Positions 1 through 8,582 of a DNA stretch of 64,000 nucleotides are shown here, in pieces. The position numbers and the translations under genes are program-made. How positions within the stretch are numbered: position 1 is the first letter of the stretch; each line of letters starts with the position of its first letter. Source of the stretch: MGIIa-L3 sp11892u (GTDB lineage Archaea; Thermoplasmatota; Poseidoniia; Poseidoniales; Poseidoniaceae); assembly GCA_965659685.1 (NCBI GenBank), contig CBFHXB010000009.1, positions 30,672 through 94,671 on the forward strand. Reading direction: 5' to 3'. A model generated the notes under the pieces. It was not told where the DNA came from, ran no database searches, and saw nothing but the letters and a program-made list of their open reading frames with translations.

Positions 1-2
1 GC

Positions 3-536
3 GTCTGCCAAGGGCACGTCGACATGAAGTGGTGCCCAGGCGTCGATTTTTCAGCAGGCTCCCTCGGCATGGGCCTCTCCTTTGGCCTCGGTTGCGCCCT
101 TGCGGCCAGGCTCGACGGTTCCGACCGAAATGCATGGGTCATGCTTGGCGACGGTGAAGTGCAAGAAGGCAGCGTCTGGGAAGCGGTCATGGCCGCAAAG
201 CACCACAACGTTGGCAACCTGAAGGCGATCGTTGACGTCAACCGCATCCAAAACGACGACTTCTGCATCGAGCAAATGGAGTTGCATGACTTGGAAGCGA
301 CCTGGGCATCTTTCGGTTGGGAAGTGTTCAGCGTTGACGGCCATGACATGAGTGCGGTCGTCGGGGCCTTGATGGCTGTTGCAGCCCACTCTGAAGGTCC
401 CGCTGTGTTGCTCGCTCAAACCGTCAAGGGCAAGGGCGTCTCCTACATGGAAGACAACCCCTCCTTCCACGGAGCTGCGCCGAACGACGAGCAATTTGCT
501 CAAGCCATGGTCGAACTCGGGGAGGTGGCGGCATGA
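3..536 (+). CDS. transketolase, N-terminal subunit (5' truncated by window edge)
   Basis: This is the thiamine-diphosphate-binding half of a split transketolase of the non-oxidative pentose phosphate pathway, which moves two-carbon ketol units between sugar phosphates in the cytoplasm. The reading frame is open to the window edge, so the true start lies upstream and 177 codons are visible. The PGVDFSAGSLGMGLS stretch is typical of transketolase. The GDG motif (GDGEVQEGSVWEA) followed about 25 residues later by DVNR is the TPP/Mg site. The gene ends by ATGA overlap with the C-terminal subunit, so the two halves are translationally coupled. An E1-type dehydrogenase subunit is the main alternative, but the C-terminal partner and the adjacent transaldolase favour transketolase. 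Confidence 0.93.
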   Translation, partial: VCQGHVDMKWCPGVDFSAGSLGMGLSFGLGCALAARLDGSDRNAWVMLGDGEVQEGSVWEAVMAAKHHNVGNLKAIVDVNRIQNDDFCIEQMELHDLEATWASFGWEVFSVDGHDMSAVVGALMAVAAHSEGPAVLLAQTVKGKGVSYMEDNPSFHGAAPNDEQFAQAMVELGEVAA

Positions 537-1468
537 CGCGCATGGCGGCCACACGTGACGGCTATGGTGCCGCATTGATGGAACTCGCAAGCAACGGCAA
601 GGTCGTCGTGCTCGAGGCCGACCTTGGCAAGTCGACCAAGTCGCAATTGTTCAGGAAAGCGCACCCGGAACGGACCATCTCGTGCGGGATCGGCGAGCAA
701 AACATGCTCCTCACGGCAGCGGGATTGGCATCCTCTGGATACATCCCCTTCGCCAGCACCTTCGCCATTTTCACCGAACGTGCGTTTGAACAAATGCGCA
801 ACGGTGTTGCCCGACCAAACCTTGCCGTGCATCTGTGCGGTTCGCACGGTGGTACGCACACAGGGACCGACGGTTCCTCCGCACAGTCCATCGAGGACTT
901 GGCCATCTACAGAACGCTACCCAACGTGACCGTGCTGCATCCAGCCGACGACGTGTCGACCAAACTCCTCACGAAGCAATTGGCCGCACACAACGGCCCG
1001 TCCTACACACGCACGGCGCGGAACAAAACGCCCGTGCTGTACGATGGCCGTGAGAACGAAGTGGCCATCGGCAAAGGCATCGTTCACGGCAGCGGAGAGG
1101 ACGTGACCATCGTGGCGTGTGGCGTGATGGTTTCGCGCTCCATCGATGCAGCCGAGCTTCTTCGAGAAGAGGGCATCAACGCGACCGTCGTGGACATGCA
1201 CACCCTGAAGCCGCTCGACACCGAATTGCTGGATCGCCTCTCGGCCAAGAGTGGATGCATGGTGACCGCCGAGGACCACTCCATCATCGGAGGCCTAGGT
1301 GGCGCCGTCGCTGAACATCTGGTTTCCAGCCAACCGGTCCCCTTGGAGCGCGTCGGTGTGAACGACAGGTTTGGGGAATCGGCCCAAGCCGAGGAAATGT
1401 TGGAGATGATGGGACTCACGGCCAGCGATGTTGCAGAAGCGGCAAAGCGCGCGATGTCCCGGAAGTGA
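533..1468 (+). CDS. transketolase, C-terminal subunit
   Basis: This 311-residue protein is the pyrimidine-binding plus C-terminal half of the split transketolase and pairs with the preceding gene. The GIGEQNMLLTAAGLASSG region carries the conserved glutamate that activates the TPP aminopyrimidine. The FASTFAIFTERAFEQ stretch and the late SIIGGLGGAVAE segment are typical of transketolase and DXS-like C-terminal domains. The start overlaps the upstream stop by ATGA. Length and order match archaeal and some bacterial two-gene transketolases. The transaldolase follows 43 bp downstream, so all three probably form one sugar-phosphate operon. Confidence 0.93.
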   Translation: MTRMAATRDGYGAALMELASNGKVVVLEADLGKSTKSQLFRKAHPERTISCGIGEQNMLLTAAGLASSGYIPFASTFAIFTERAFEQMRNGVARPNLAVHLCGSHGGTHTGTDGSSAQSIEDLAIYRTLPNVTVLHPADDVSTKLLTKQLAAHNGPSYTRTARNKTPVLYDGRENEVAIGKGIVHGSGEDVTIVACGVMVSRSIDAAELLREEGINATVVDMHTLKPLDTELLDRLSAKSGCMVTAEDHSIIGGLGGAVAEHLVSSQPVPLERVGVNDRFGESAQAEEMLEMMGLTASDVAEAAKRAMSRK

Positions 1469-1511
1469 AAACCCCCCAAGATTCAAGGAACGTCCTCAGA
1501 CGCTCGTCATC

Positions 1512-2171
1512 ATGGAATTCTTCCTGGACACGGCTGACGTCGATGAGATTCGTGAAATCGCTGCTTGGGGCATCCTCGACGGCGTGACGACCAACCCCTC
1601 GCTCATCAAGAAGAGCGGTCGCGACTTCAGGGAAGTCGTTCGCGAAATTGCGGGCATTTGCTCTGGACCGATTTCGGCCGAAGTGACCGCGATGGACACC
1701 GCAGGCATGGTGGAGCAAGGCAGGGCCCTGAAGGCAGACCTACCTGACAACGTCATCATCAAGATTCCTTGCACGCCTGAAGGCCTTGCGGCCACTAAGA
1801 TCCTGACCAAGGACGGCATCGACACCAACGTGACGCTCATCTTTTCCGCATCTCAGGCCTTGATGGCCGCGAAGGCAGGCGCCACGTACGTTTCACCCTT
1901 CATTGGACGAATTGATGACACGGGTCATGACGGCATGGAATTGATCGCCGAGATCATGAACACCTGGGCCAACTACGACCTCGACACCAAAGTCCTGGCA
2001 GCGTCCGTGCGCCATCCAACCCACGTGCTTCAGTGCATCCAACTTGGAGCGCACACCGCCACGATGCCCGCCAAGACCTTCCGACAACTCATGAGTCACC
2101 CGTTGACCGACCGCGGTTTGGAAGGGTTCATGCGTGACTGGGCTGAGGTCGAGGCCCAAGGCAAGGCCTGA
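1512..2171 (+). CDS. tal: transaldolase (small TalC/MipB-type)
   Basis: Transaldolase transfers a dihydroxyacetone unit between sugar phosphates through a Schiff base. The 219-residue length fits the small transaldolase/fructose-6-phosphate aldolase subfamily. Visible motifs are FFLDTADVDEIRE at the N-terminus, DGVTTNPSLI, and VIIKIPCTPEG with the expected Schiff-base Lys84. A longer in-frame opening exists upstream, but the MEFFLDTA start is the family's normal N-terminus and avoids overlap with transketolase. Together with the two transketolase genes it gives a complete non-oxidative pentose phosphate branch. Transaldolase versus fructose-6-phosphate aldolase activity cannot be decided from sequence alone, though the neighbours favour transaldolase. 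Confidence 0.93.
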   Translation: MEFFLDTADVDEIREIAAWGILDGVTTNPSLIKKSGRDFREVVREIAGICSGPISAEVTAMDTAGMVEQGRALKADLPDNVIIKIPCTPEGLAATKILTKDGIDTNVTLIFSASQALMAAKAGATYVSPFIGRIDDTGHDGMELIAEIMNTWANYDLDTKVLAASVRHPTHVLQCIQLGAHTATMPAKTFRQLMSHPLTDRGLEGFMRDWAEVEAQGKA

Positions 2172-2224
2172 TTTTGCGAGGGAGCCTTCATCAAGGAGGC
2201 ATTCGACGCCAAGCCGGTGACCGC

Positions 2225-2797
2225 ATGAGCCTACCGGATGACCAACTTCGCCGTCTCCTTGACGGGGAGATTGATGCCGGCGAACTTGCGGGTGACCGCG
2301 TCATGGCCAGCATCGCCGACCGGGTGTTTGGGGTCAAGGTAGATCCTGCGGTCCGACCCGTCAAGCCCAGGGAAGCCGACGGAATCGGTCAGAGCCCCAT
2401 TGCGTCGAGCATGGGTGAACCAGACATGCTGGTTGAGATCATTCCCGGCGGCGTGACCCCACTCCCTGCCCCCCTTGAAGCACCACCGGGTGGAGTTGTT
2501 CCTCCCTTGGAAACACCTGCTGCCATCAAGCGCAGGCGCAAGGGCTTGATCCTCCTTGGAGTCCTCGGCATGGCCACCGCACTGTACAACGTGTTCATGG
2601 GTTTGGGCGAATTCATCCCCACCTGCGACCCGAGCGTGCACGTCTCCTGCGGTCAAGCCCTCAAACTGAACTGGTACGACGCATACCGCACGTCGGAGCA
2701 CATCGCCTGGGGCGAGACCGGCGTGTGGGGAATCCCCGACATGGTCGCCACCGGCGCGAGTGCGTTGCTGATGCTCTTCGGTTTCAAGAAGCGTTGA
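2225..2797 (+). CDS. hypothetical two-TM membrane protein
   Basis: No family is recognised. The 190-residue protein begins with a short charged helix (DDQLRRLLDGEIDAGEL), continues with a Pro/Gly-rich linker (about residues 70-105), and then has a KRRRKG basic patch before a first membrane helix (about 112-130). A loop with two cysteines (IPTCDPSVHVSCG) follows, then a hydrophobic C-terminal helix ending FGFKKR. The basic patch implies a cytoplasmic N-terminus with the cysteine loop outside. The start at 2225 was chosen over a GTG/ATG-like upstream extension because MSLPDDQ gives a clean N-terminus. It follows transaldolase by 53 bp and may be in the same transcript. Confidence 0.6.
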   Translation: MSLPDDQLRRLLDGEIDAGELAGDRVMASIADRVFGVKVDPAVRPVKPREADGIGQSPIASSMGEPDMLVEIIPGGVTPLPAPLEAPPGGVVPPLETPAAIKRRRKGLILLGVLGMATALYNVFMGLGEFIPTCDPSVHVSCGQALKLNWYDAYRTSEHIAWGETGVWGIPDMVATGASALLMLFGFKKR

Positions 2798-2836
2798 CGC
2801 CGTCATCTTGATGGCTCGGCGCGCAGGGCCTCGTCC

Positions 2837-4354
2837 ATGGGCAAGAAGGTGGCCAAGGCCAACCGAGGCATTCCGTCGAAGTCCGAAGCGTTCACTGAAT
2901 GGTACCCGTTCATCGTTGAAGCGGCCGAGTTGGTCGACAAGCGCTATCCGATCAAAGGCATGGACGTCTGGAGGCCGTACGGCTGGAAGACCATGCGCCT
3001 CATCGACGCCCTGACGCACGGGGAAATGGAGCGTACGAACCACGAAGAGGTCAATTTTCCGCTCCTCATTCCAGAGGTGTTGTTGGAAAAAGAAAACGCG
3101 CTTGTCGCCCGCCTGAAGCGAGCCAGGGAAGAAGGGGTCGACCCTGACGAGCTCCGCGACGAAGAAGAGGAAGCCGGATTCAAGAAGGAAGTCTACTGGG
3201 TCCGACACGCCGGTGAAAATGAATTGGATGTACCGATGTTCCTTCGTCCAACGTCCGAGACCGCGATGTACACCATGTTCCCGCTGTGGATTCGCTCCCA
3301 TGCCGATCTCCCGCTCAAGGTGTACCAAACCGTGAACACCTTCCGCTACGAAACCAAACAGACACGTTCCTTCATTCGTGTTCGAGAAATCCACTTCTTC
3401 GAAGCCCACACTGCTCACGTTGACGAGGACGACGCCACGGCGCAAATCGAACAAGACCTCGACATCGTGGACCGCTTGATGCACAAACTCTGCTTGCCGG
3501 TTCTGAAGGCCAAGCGTCCCGTTTGGGACACCTTCCCTGGAGCATGGTACACCATCGGCATCGACGCCATCATGCCCAATGGGCGAACCTTGCAGGTTGC
3601 ATCCTGCCACCACTACCGGGACCAGTGGGCCAAAGCCTTCGACATCACGTACGAAACGAAGGATGCAACGCAGGCTCACGTTCACCAGACCACTTACGGC
3701 ATGTCCGAACGTCTCCTGGGCGCCGTGGTCGGCATGCACGGTGACGATTCTGGTTTGATCATGCCACCCGCCATTGCCCCCATCCAGGTGGTGATTTGCC
3801 CGCTCGTGCGAAAGAACGCGACCGTGGACACCGTCGCAGTCGCGCATGACGTCGCAGAGCGACTCCGTGATGCCGGTTTGCGGGTGAAAGTGGACGACCG
3901 AGACCTGCACCCCGGTCAGAAGTACTACGATTGGGAAATCAAGGGCGTTCCGCTCCGCCTCGAGGTCGGCCCCCGCGACGTGGAGCAAGGCAGCGTCTTT
4001 GCCGCACGTCGAACCGGTGGAAAATCCCCGATTCCGATGGATGAACTCGAAAGCGGTGTCCGCTCGACCCTCGATGAGATCGCAGAAGAGTTGCGAACAC
4101 GCGCCCATGCCCACGTCGATGAAATCGTTCAACCCCTGCCTGCCTGGACCGAAGGCGGGTTGGCCACGCCGGTCGAAGAAGGCCGGATCTACGAATTGGC
4201 GTTCGACGGCAGTGACGCTGACGCAGAACGCCTTGAGCGAGCCACTGGGCTCGGGTTCCTTGGCGACGCCACGGAGCCTTATCCCGAACCTCGCCCGTGC
4301 CATGCCACAGGTTCGCCCACCACACGCCGGGTTCTGCTGTCAAGGTCATATTGA
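2837..4354 (+). CDS. proS: prolyl-tRNA synthetase (archaeal/eukaryotic type)
   Basis: This 505-residue class II aminoacyl-tRNA synthetase charges tRNA-Pro in the cytoplasm. Visible class II features are motif 1 around NHEEVNFPLLIPE, motif 2 (VNTFRYETKQTRSFIRVREIHFFEAHT), and motif 3-like residues in the mid region. A His-anticodon-type domain follows (about 300-400: QVVICPLVRKN, DDRDLHPGQKYYDWEIKGVPLRLEVGPRD). The C-terminal domain ends in an aromatic LLSRSY, typical of the archaeal/eukaryotic type, which lacks the bacterial editing insert. The zinc-site cysteines usual near the C-terminus appear reduced to one (RPCHATG). A 690-codon antisense frame across this gene is a shadow. Confidence 0.95.
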   Translation: MGKKVAKANRGIPSKSEAFTEWYPFIVEAAELVDKRYPIKGMDVWRPYGWKTMRLIDALTHGEMERTNHEEVNFPLLIPEVLLEKENALVARLKRAREEGVDPDELRDEEEEAGFKKEVYWVRHAGENELDVPMFLRPTSETAMYTMFPLWIRSHADLPLKVYQTVNTFRYETKQTRSFIRVREIHFFEAHTAHVDEDDATAQIEQDLDIVDRLMHKLCLPVLKAKRPVWDTFPGAWYTIGIDAIMPNGRTLQVASCHHYRDQWAKAFDITYETKDATQAHVHQTTYGMSERLLGAVVGMHGDDSGLIMPPAIAPIQVVICPLVRKNATVDTVAVAHDVAERLRDAGLRVKVDDRDLHPGQKYYDWEIKGVPLRLEVGPRDVEQGSVFAARRTGGKSPIPMDELESGVRSTLDEIAEELRTRAHAHVDEIVQPLPAWTEGGLATPVEEGRIYELAFDGSDADAERLERATGLGFLGDATEPYPEPRPCHATGSPTTRRVLLSRSY

Positions 4355-4381
4355 CGGCGCCGATTGTCAGCCAAGGCTTAC

Positions 4382-4996
4382 ATGAGGACAATGCTTGCAA
4401 CGCCCATGAAAGAGCTGCAAGCCTTTGCGCTGGCTTTTGTCCTCGTTTCAGGACTCGTCCTTGGAATCACCGAACCATGGGACAATGCAACACCACAAGG
4501 GAGCACCAGCGCTGACGAGGACGGAACCAGTGGAGAAACTTCAGCGCCCGAGGATGGAATGAGCGAAAGAGCCGATGCTGCTGCACAACCTTCGGAACCG
4601 GCAACAGCACCCCGATCTGAGCAGTGCTTGGACAGTCACAATTCCTTAGCCATGCACATTCACCCGAGGGTTGAATTGGTCATTGATGGCCAGAGCATCG
4701 CTGTCCCGGATGACCTTGGTATCGACACCTCAGCATGCGTTCAAGCCATGCACCTTCTCCACACGCACGACGCAACCGGCAAACTTCACATCGAAGGGTA
4801 CGAGACCTTCTCTCCGACCGCCCAACTCATTTTCGAGGTCTGGAACATCAGTTTCCCAGAAGATGACACGTTGCAGCCATTGTTCGACGAGCCGGCCAGG
4901 GTGAGTATCACGGTCAACGGTGTGGCCACCGAGGCTGCTTGGGACGACATCGAGCTCAAGGACGGTGAAACCTTGCGCATCGAGCACACACCCTGA
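4382..4996 (+). CDS. membrane-anchored protein with conserved HIHP...HTHD domain
   Basis: The 204-residue protein has an N-terminal signal anchor (about residues 11-29, FALAFVLVSGLVLGI) and then an acidic Ser/Thr/Glu-rich linker. A globular domain of about 110 residues follows, containing HIHPRVELVIDGQ, DLGIDTSACVQAMHLLHTHD and GKLHIEGYETFSPT, then a Greek-key-like C-terminal segment. The His-rich HIHP and HTHD motifs are shared with uncharacterised secreted domains in archaea and actinobacteria and could bind metal; that is inference. The domain is probably extracytoplasmic. Start choice among ATG 4382, 4391 and 4406 is uncertain; all precede the hydrophobic segment. Confidence 0.65.
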   Translation: MRTMLATPMKELQAFALAFVLVSGLVLGITEPWDNATPQGSTSADEDGTSGETSAPEDGMSERADAAAQPSEPATAPRSEQCLDSHNSLAMHIHPRVELVIDGQSIAVPDDLGIDTSACVQAMHLLHTHDATGKLHIEGYETFSPTAQLIFEVWNISFPEDDTLQPLFDEPARVSITVNGVATEAAWDDIELKDGETLRIEHTP

Positions 4997-5046
4997 ATCA
5001 GACATACGGCAAGGACCTGGGCTGAAACGTCAGGTGTTCGGTGGTG

Positions 5047-6417
5047 TCAGAACGGCAGGGAATCCCCATCGAGGTCCATTTCGCCCTCTTTCATCATCTT
5101 CCGCATCTGCTTGTTGAGACGACGGTTTCCACCCATTCCCTTCATCATCTTCCTCGAACGGTTCCACTGACCGATCAACTCCCGCACGTCTTTTTCCTTG
5201 ACACCGGAGCCTTTGGCGATGCGTCGAACGCGTTCGACCTTGATCTTTGCAGGTTCGTTCTTCTCCCACGTGGTCATGCTGTCCATGATCACTCGATAGC
5301 GGTCCAGATTGGCTTGCATGGCTTCCTTTTGGGACTTTGAGGCTTGGGCCATGCCGCCAAGCATGCCGCCCGGCAAAAAGGACATCAACTTGTCAATCGT
5401 ACCGACTTTGGACATCATCTCCATTTGCTTGTACATGTCGTTGAGGGTGAAGCGACCCGACATCAGCCGTTGCGTCAAACGCATGGCCTCTTCTTCGTCG
5501 AGGTCCTCTGGGGCAAGGTCGATCAAGCCCTGAATGTCACCCATTCCAAGCAAACGAGAGATGAATCGGTCGGACTCGAACCGCTCCAGATCCTTGACTT
5601 GTTCGCCAACACCGACGTGCACGATGGGCGCGCCAGTTGCGGCGACAGCAGAAAGGGCGCCACCACCGCGTGCCGTACCGTCGAGTTTTGTGATGACGAT
5701 GCCCGTTACACCGGCCAAATCGTGGAACGATGCGGCGACCGGTCCAGCGGCTTGACCGACCTGTGCATCGATCACCAGCCAGCGTTCTTCGGCTTGGGCA
5801 AGCGCAGCAATGTCGTCGAGTTCGACGACCAATTCCTCGTCAAGTTCGTGGCGGCCGGCCGTGTCAATGATGACGAAATCGGCCGAAGCAGTGGCTTGGA
5901 GACCGTTTCGAACGATGGTTGCAGCATCCTTTGTTTCTGGTTCACCGTAGACTTGGACCGAAGTGCCCTCGAGAAGCTGGCTCAACTGAGCGTAGGCACC
6001 GGGACGGTGCACGTCAGCCTCAATCACCGCCACGCGAACGCCGTGCTTCTTCCGGTACCACTCCGCCAATTTGGCGGTCGTGGTGGTCTTTCCTTGACCG
6101 TACAAACCCACCAAGAGAAGCGTGGAACCGTGAGGCCGGAATTCAGCCGAAGGTCCGAGGAGCCGAACGAGTTCGGTGTAGAGGATGTTCATTGCGTGCG
6201 TTTGCAGCGTGATGCCTGGGCGGGGTTCTTCTTCCCGCATCCTCGACTCAAGACGTTCGACGATTTCCTTGGTCTGCCTGACGTTGAAATCTGCCTCCTG
6301 CAAGGCTCGACGAAGGCTCTTCGTCATGTCACGGAGCTCTTCTTCATCCAACCGACGCTTCGACTTGAGGAAGCCAAGGGACCGGAAAATGCCCTTTGAG
6401 AGGCCCTCAAGCGCCAT
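5047..6417 (-). CDS. srp54: signal recognition particle 54 kDa GTPase
   Basis: SRP54 binds signal sequences and SRP RNA and targets ribosomes to the membrane through FtsY. The 456-residue protein has an N-terminal four-helix N domain (ELRDMTKSLRRALQEADFN) and a G domain with P-loop GLYGQGKTTTTAK, DTAGRHELDEEL and ITKLDGTARGGG. The Met-rich M domain (from about residue 300, with MYKQMEMMSKVG) contains the RNA-binding helix-turn RVRRIAKGSGVKEKDV. The P-loop serine usual in G-x-GSGKT is Gln here. It lies 25 bp downstream of the ArsA/Get3 ATPase and is probably co-transcribed with it, which joins co-translational and post-translational membrane targeting in one unit. Confidence 0.96.
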   Translation of the reverse strand: MALEGLSKGIFRSLGFLKSKRRLDEEELRDMTKSLRRALQEADFNVRQTKEIVERLESRMREEEPRPGITLQTHAMNILYTELVRLLGPSAEFRPHGSTLLLVGLYGQGKTTTTAKLAEWYRKKHGVRVAVIEADVHRPGAYAQLSQLLEGTSVQVYGEPETKDAATIVRNGLQATASADFVIIDTAGRHELDEELVVELDDIAALAQAEERWLVIDAQVGQAAGPVAASFHDLAGVTGIVITKLDGTARGGGALSAVAATGAPIVHVGVGEQVKDLERFESDRFISRLLGMGDIQGLIDLAPEDLDEEEAMRLTQRLMSGRFTLNDMYKQMEMMSKVGTIDKLMSFLPGGMLGGMAQASKSQKEAMQANLDRYRVIMDSMTTWEKNEPAKIKVERVRRIAKGSGVKEKDVRELIGQWNRSRKMMKGMGGNRRLNKQMRKMMKEGEMDLDGDSLPF

Positions 6418-6442
6418 GGACCATGCTCCCGTTGGGTTGGTT

Positions 6443-7702
6443 TCAACCTGTTGACGCCGAAGGACGTGGCACGGTCAGGTGCAACACTTCACCACGGAAA
6501 CGTGCAACGACAGTGCTGGCTTTGACCGCACTTGACGTGGGGACGTGACGCTCGTGCCCGTTGACCCCCACCAAAAGACGCCCCTCTTCGCTTCGCAGAC
6601 TCAGGTCTTCACGGGCCAATCCCGGAAGGTGAAGTTGGATGGTCTCTTCGTCGTCCTCTTGATGCACGACCATCGACCGGTGCAATTCGTGGTGAAGCGG
6701 CGCTCCCATCGAATGAGGGCCAATGCCATCTGGAATCTGAACGAGGTCACCGTACAACACGTCTGCGAGGGCCCGTAGCCCCTCGAGACCATGGACCTCG
6801 GTGTCCATCAACGGGACGCACACCGGGGTATGGTCCCCCAACGCTTCTTCCAGTTCCTGAATGCGACCTTGCTCCTCTGCCCGACGTCGTTCGAGGAAGG
6901 GATGATCCAAGGCCGGCGTGACCCTGTTGACCACACAACCCGTGACCGGAAGTTTGTGATGTTGGAGCGCTTCGTTGGCACGCACGGTTTCGTTGACGCC
7001 CATTCGTTCTGGGATGGTCACGAGGGTAAACCGTGTGGTCGACGGGTCGGAAAGAATGCGCCGGATGTGGAGGACCCGACGGCGAAAGCGTTCAAGCTCG
7101 TCCTTCATGGCGTCGCTTTCCTTCCGGCCAAAGAGCATCGAGCGCAGACCACCGGACGCCCTCATCAAACGAAGAAGACGGTCCGACCACGCATCGATGA
7201 GTTCGGGCAAAGCCAGGAAGCGCAAGGTGTGGCCCGTTGGGGCGGTGTCGAAGACCACCACGTCCCAGCGGAGGTCTTCGATGTGCTTGAGCAATTCATC
7301 GAACGCCAACGCTTCGTCAAGACCGGGTAAGAGCAAATCCGAGGCTTCGACCTCGTTGCCGACGTCCGCAGCGGCACCACCGAGGTCGCCACCCGCCATG
7401 CCTGCCAAACCTGCGAAGGGACCGCCACCGCCAAGCCCTTGCATGGCTTCACTGATCTTCGGCATGGCCTGAGCCACGCGTGCTTCAGGGTCCATTTCCA
7501 AACCGAACAAGCCCGGCACGCCGTCCACAGGCGTGGGTTCTGGCCCCAATTCGATGCCGAGGGAGTCGGACGTCGAGTGGGCAGGGTCGCTGGACACCAA
7601 CAACACCCTCAGACCCGCGTCTGCAAGTCGAATGGCGCTTGCTGCTGAGCATGTGGTCTTGCCCACACCACCTTTGCCGCCAAAGAGCAGAAGTCGGGCC
7701 AT
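6443..7702 (-). CDS. ArsA/Get3-type ATPase with C-terminal HSP20-like domain
   Basis: This 419-residue deviant Walker ATPase belongs to the ArsA/Get3 family. The deviant P-loop GGKGGVGKT lies at residues 8-16, switch I-like SSDPAHSTSDSLG follows, and switch II is FDTAPTGHTLRFL. A Met/Gly-rich region (about 80-105, GLGGGGPFAGLAGMAGG) sits where Get3 has its client-binding helical domain. The final ~75 residues (IQLHLPGLAREDLSLR...VLHLTVPRP) form an alpha-crystallin/HSP20-like beta domain found in many ArsA homologues. I see no ars genes nearby, and the partner srp54 immediately downstream argues for protein targeting rather than arsenite efflux (inference). The C-terminal half may act as a chaperone module. 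Confidence 0.88.
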   Translation of the reverse strand: MARLLLFGGKGGVGKTTCSAASAIRLADAGLRVLLVSSDPAHSTSDSLGIELGPEPTPVDGVPGLFGLEMDPEARVAQAMPKISEAMQGLGGGGPFAGLAGMAGGDLGGAAADVGNEVEASDLLLPGLDEALAFDELLKHIEDLRWDVVVFDTAPTGHTLRFLALPELIDAWSDRLLRLMRASGGLRSMLFGRKESDAMKDELERFRRRVLHIRRILSDPSTTRFTLVTIPERMGVNETVRANEALQHHKLPVTGCVVNRVTPALDHPFLERRRAEEQGRIQELEEALGDHTPVCVPLMDTEVHGLEGLRALADVLYGDLVQIPDGIGPHSMGAPLHHELHRSMVVHQEDDEETIQLHLPGLAREDLSLRSEEGRLLVGVNGHERHVPTSSAVKASTVVARFRGEVLHLTVPRPSASTG

Positions 7703-7721
7703 GGTCGTCGCGGGGAACGGC

Positions 7722-7735
7722 GAGGTTTGAACCTC
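7722..7735. repeat. perfect 6-bp inverted repeat in a divergent promoter region
   Basis: GAGGTT-TG-AACCTC lies between the divergent ArsA/srp54 unit and the membrane protein gene at 7779. Its AT-rich centre is about 26 nt upstream of the ArsA ATG, so it may itself be the TATA region, with a superimposed operator possible. Chance occurrence cannot be excluded. Confidence 0.35.
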
Positions 7736-7778
7736 TCGACGTGGGATGCTTCATCAACATGCGGTCCAGCCTCCGACC

Positions 7779-8537
7779 ATGCAAGAGGCCGTGGTCTTCC
7801 AGATCGCGGCCCTTCTGGCGCTCTTAGGCATGGGCCTTGCATGGCGTGGCGTGATGACCCAGTATGCGGGATTCTATGATCTGTCGCTGGCGTGGAGCCA
7901 TGTGCTCTGGGGCTGTGTTCTCGGCGCCGTGGTCGCGACCCTCGAATTCCAAACCTTGTTCATTCCGTACTACGATGTCGTCGTGGGTGGCGCACCCGCC
8001 ACTCAGGGGCCCAACTTGTTCGTGCTCTTGTGGTTTGTCGGCATGCATTCAGCGGCCGCGCACCTGATCCTCCGACGGTCGAAAGTGCGCGAAGCAAGCG
8101 CGCAAACAACGTCGGGTTGGGCGCTTGGAGCCGCCATGGGCGGCATGCAGGGCTTGTTCCTCAGCGCACAACTCCTGAACGCCACGGGCAGCTTCACCGC
8201 TTCGCATCGATGGCTCGGTGCTGCGGCGTTTGGGCTCCTCCTCCCACGATTGGAGGCCACCCTGACGGCTTGGCAGGGGCACATGATGCTCCAAGGTCGC
8301 CGCCTTGGCGCGGTCTTTCGCGCCGCTGCATGGCGAATGGTGCTTCTGACGTTGGCCTATTTCGCGTTCTTCCAGCCCCTCATTTGGCTCACGTCTGTCG
8401 TTATCCTCTTGTCCGCTGAGCCGCGCGTCGGGGGTTGGGTATGGGACGGATTGAGCCCACAAGCCAAGCGAGCGTTGCGACGCGTGCGTGCAGAACGGGC
8501 CCGTGAAGCCCGCACCCGTGAACGCGAAGAGGAGTGA
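7779..8537 (+). CDS. hypothetical polytopic membrane protein
   Basis: No family is recognised. The 252-residue protein has about six to seven hydrophobic segments: an N-terminal helix (VFQIAALLALLGMGLAW), ones near WSHVLWGCVLGAVVATLEF, LFVLLWFVGMHSAAAHLIL, LGAAMGGMQGLFLSAQLL and AAAFGLLLPRL, then LLTLAYFAFFQPLIWLTSVVILL. It ends in a very basic cytoplasmic tail rich in Arg (ALRRVRAERAREARTRERE). The start at ATG 7779 puts the first membrane helix at the N-terminus; an in-frame ATG at 7746 is possible but adds an unlikely hydrophilic leader. It is divergent from the ArsA gene and may be followed in the same transcript by the transglutaminase-like gene. Confidence 0.6.
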   Translation: MQEAVVFQIAALLALLGMGLAWRGVMTQYAGFYDLSLAWSHVLWGCVLGAVVATLEFQTLFIPYYDVVVGGAPATQGPNLFVLLWFVGMHSAAAHLILRRSKVREASAQTTSGWALGAAMGGMQGLFLSAQLLNATGSFTASHRWLGAAAFGLLLPRLEATLTAWQGHMMLQGRRLGAVFRAAAWRMVLLTLAYFAFFQPLIWLTSVVILLSAEPRVGGWVWDGLSPQAKRALRRVRAERAREARTREREEE

Positions 8538-8582
8538 TTCCCCCAAGGAAGCGTTAAACGGCGCCGGTTGGCAGAAGGAGGC

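Noticed and set aside
2231..4303. 690-codon open frame antisense to proS
   Set aside because: Shadow frame caused by high GC; ProRS is unmistakable on the other strand and the antisense protein resembles nothing.
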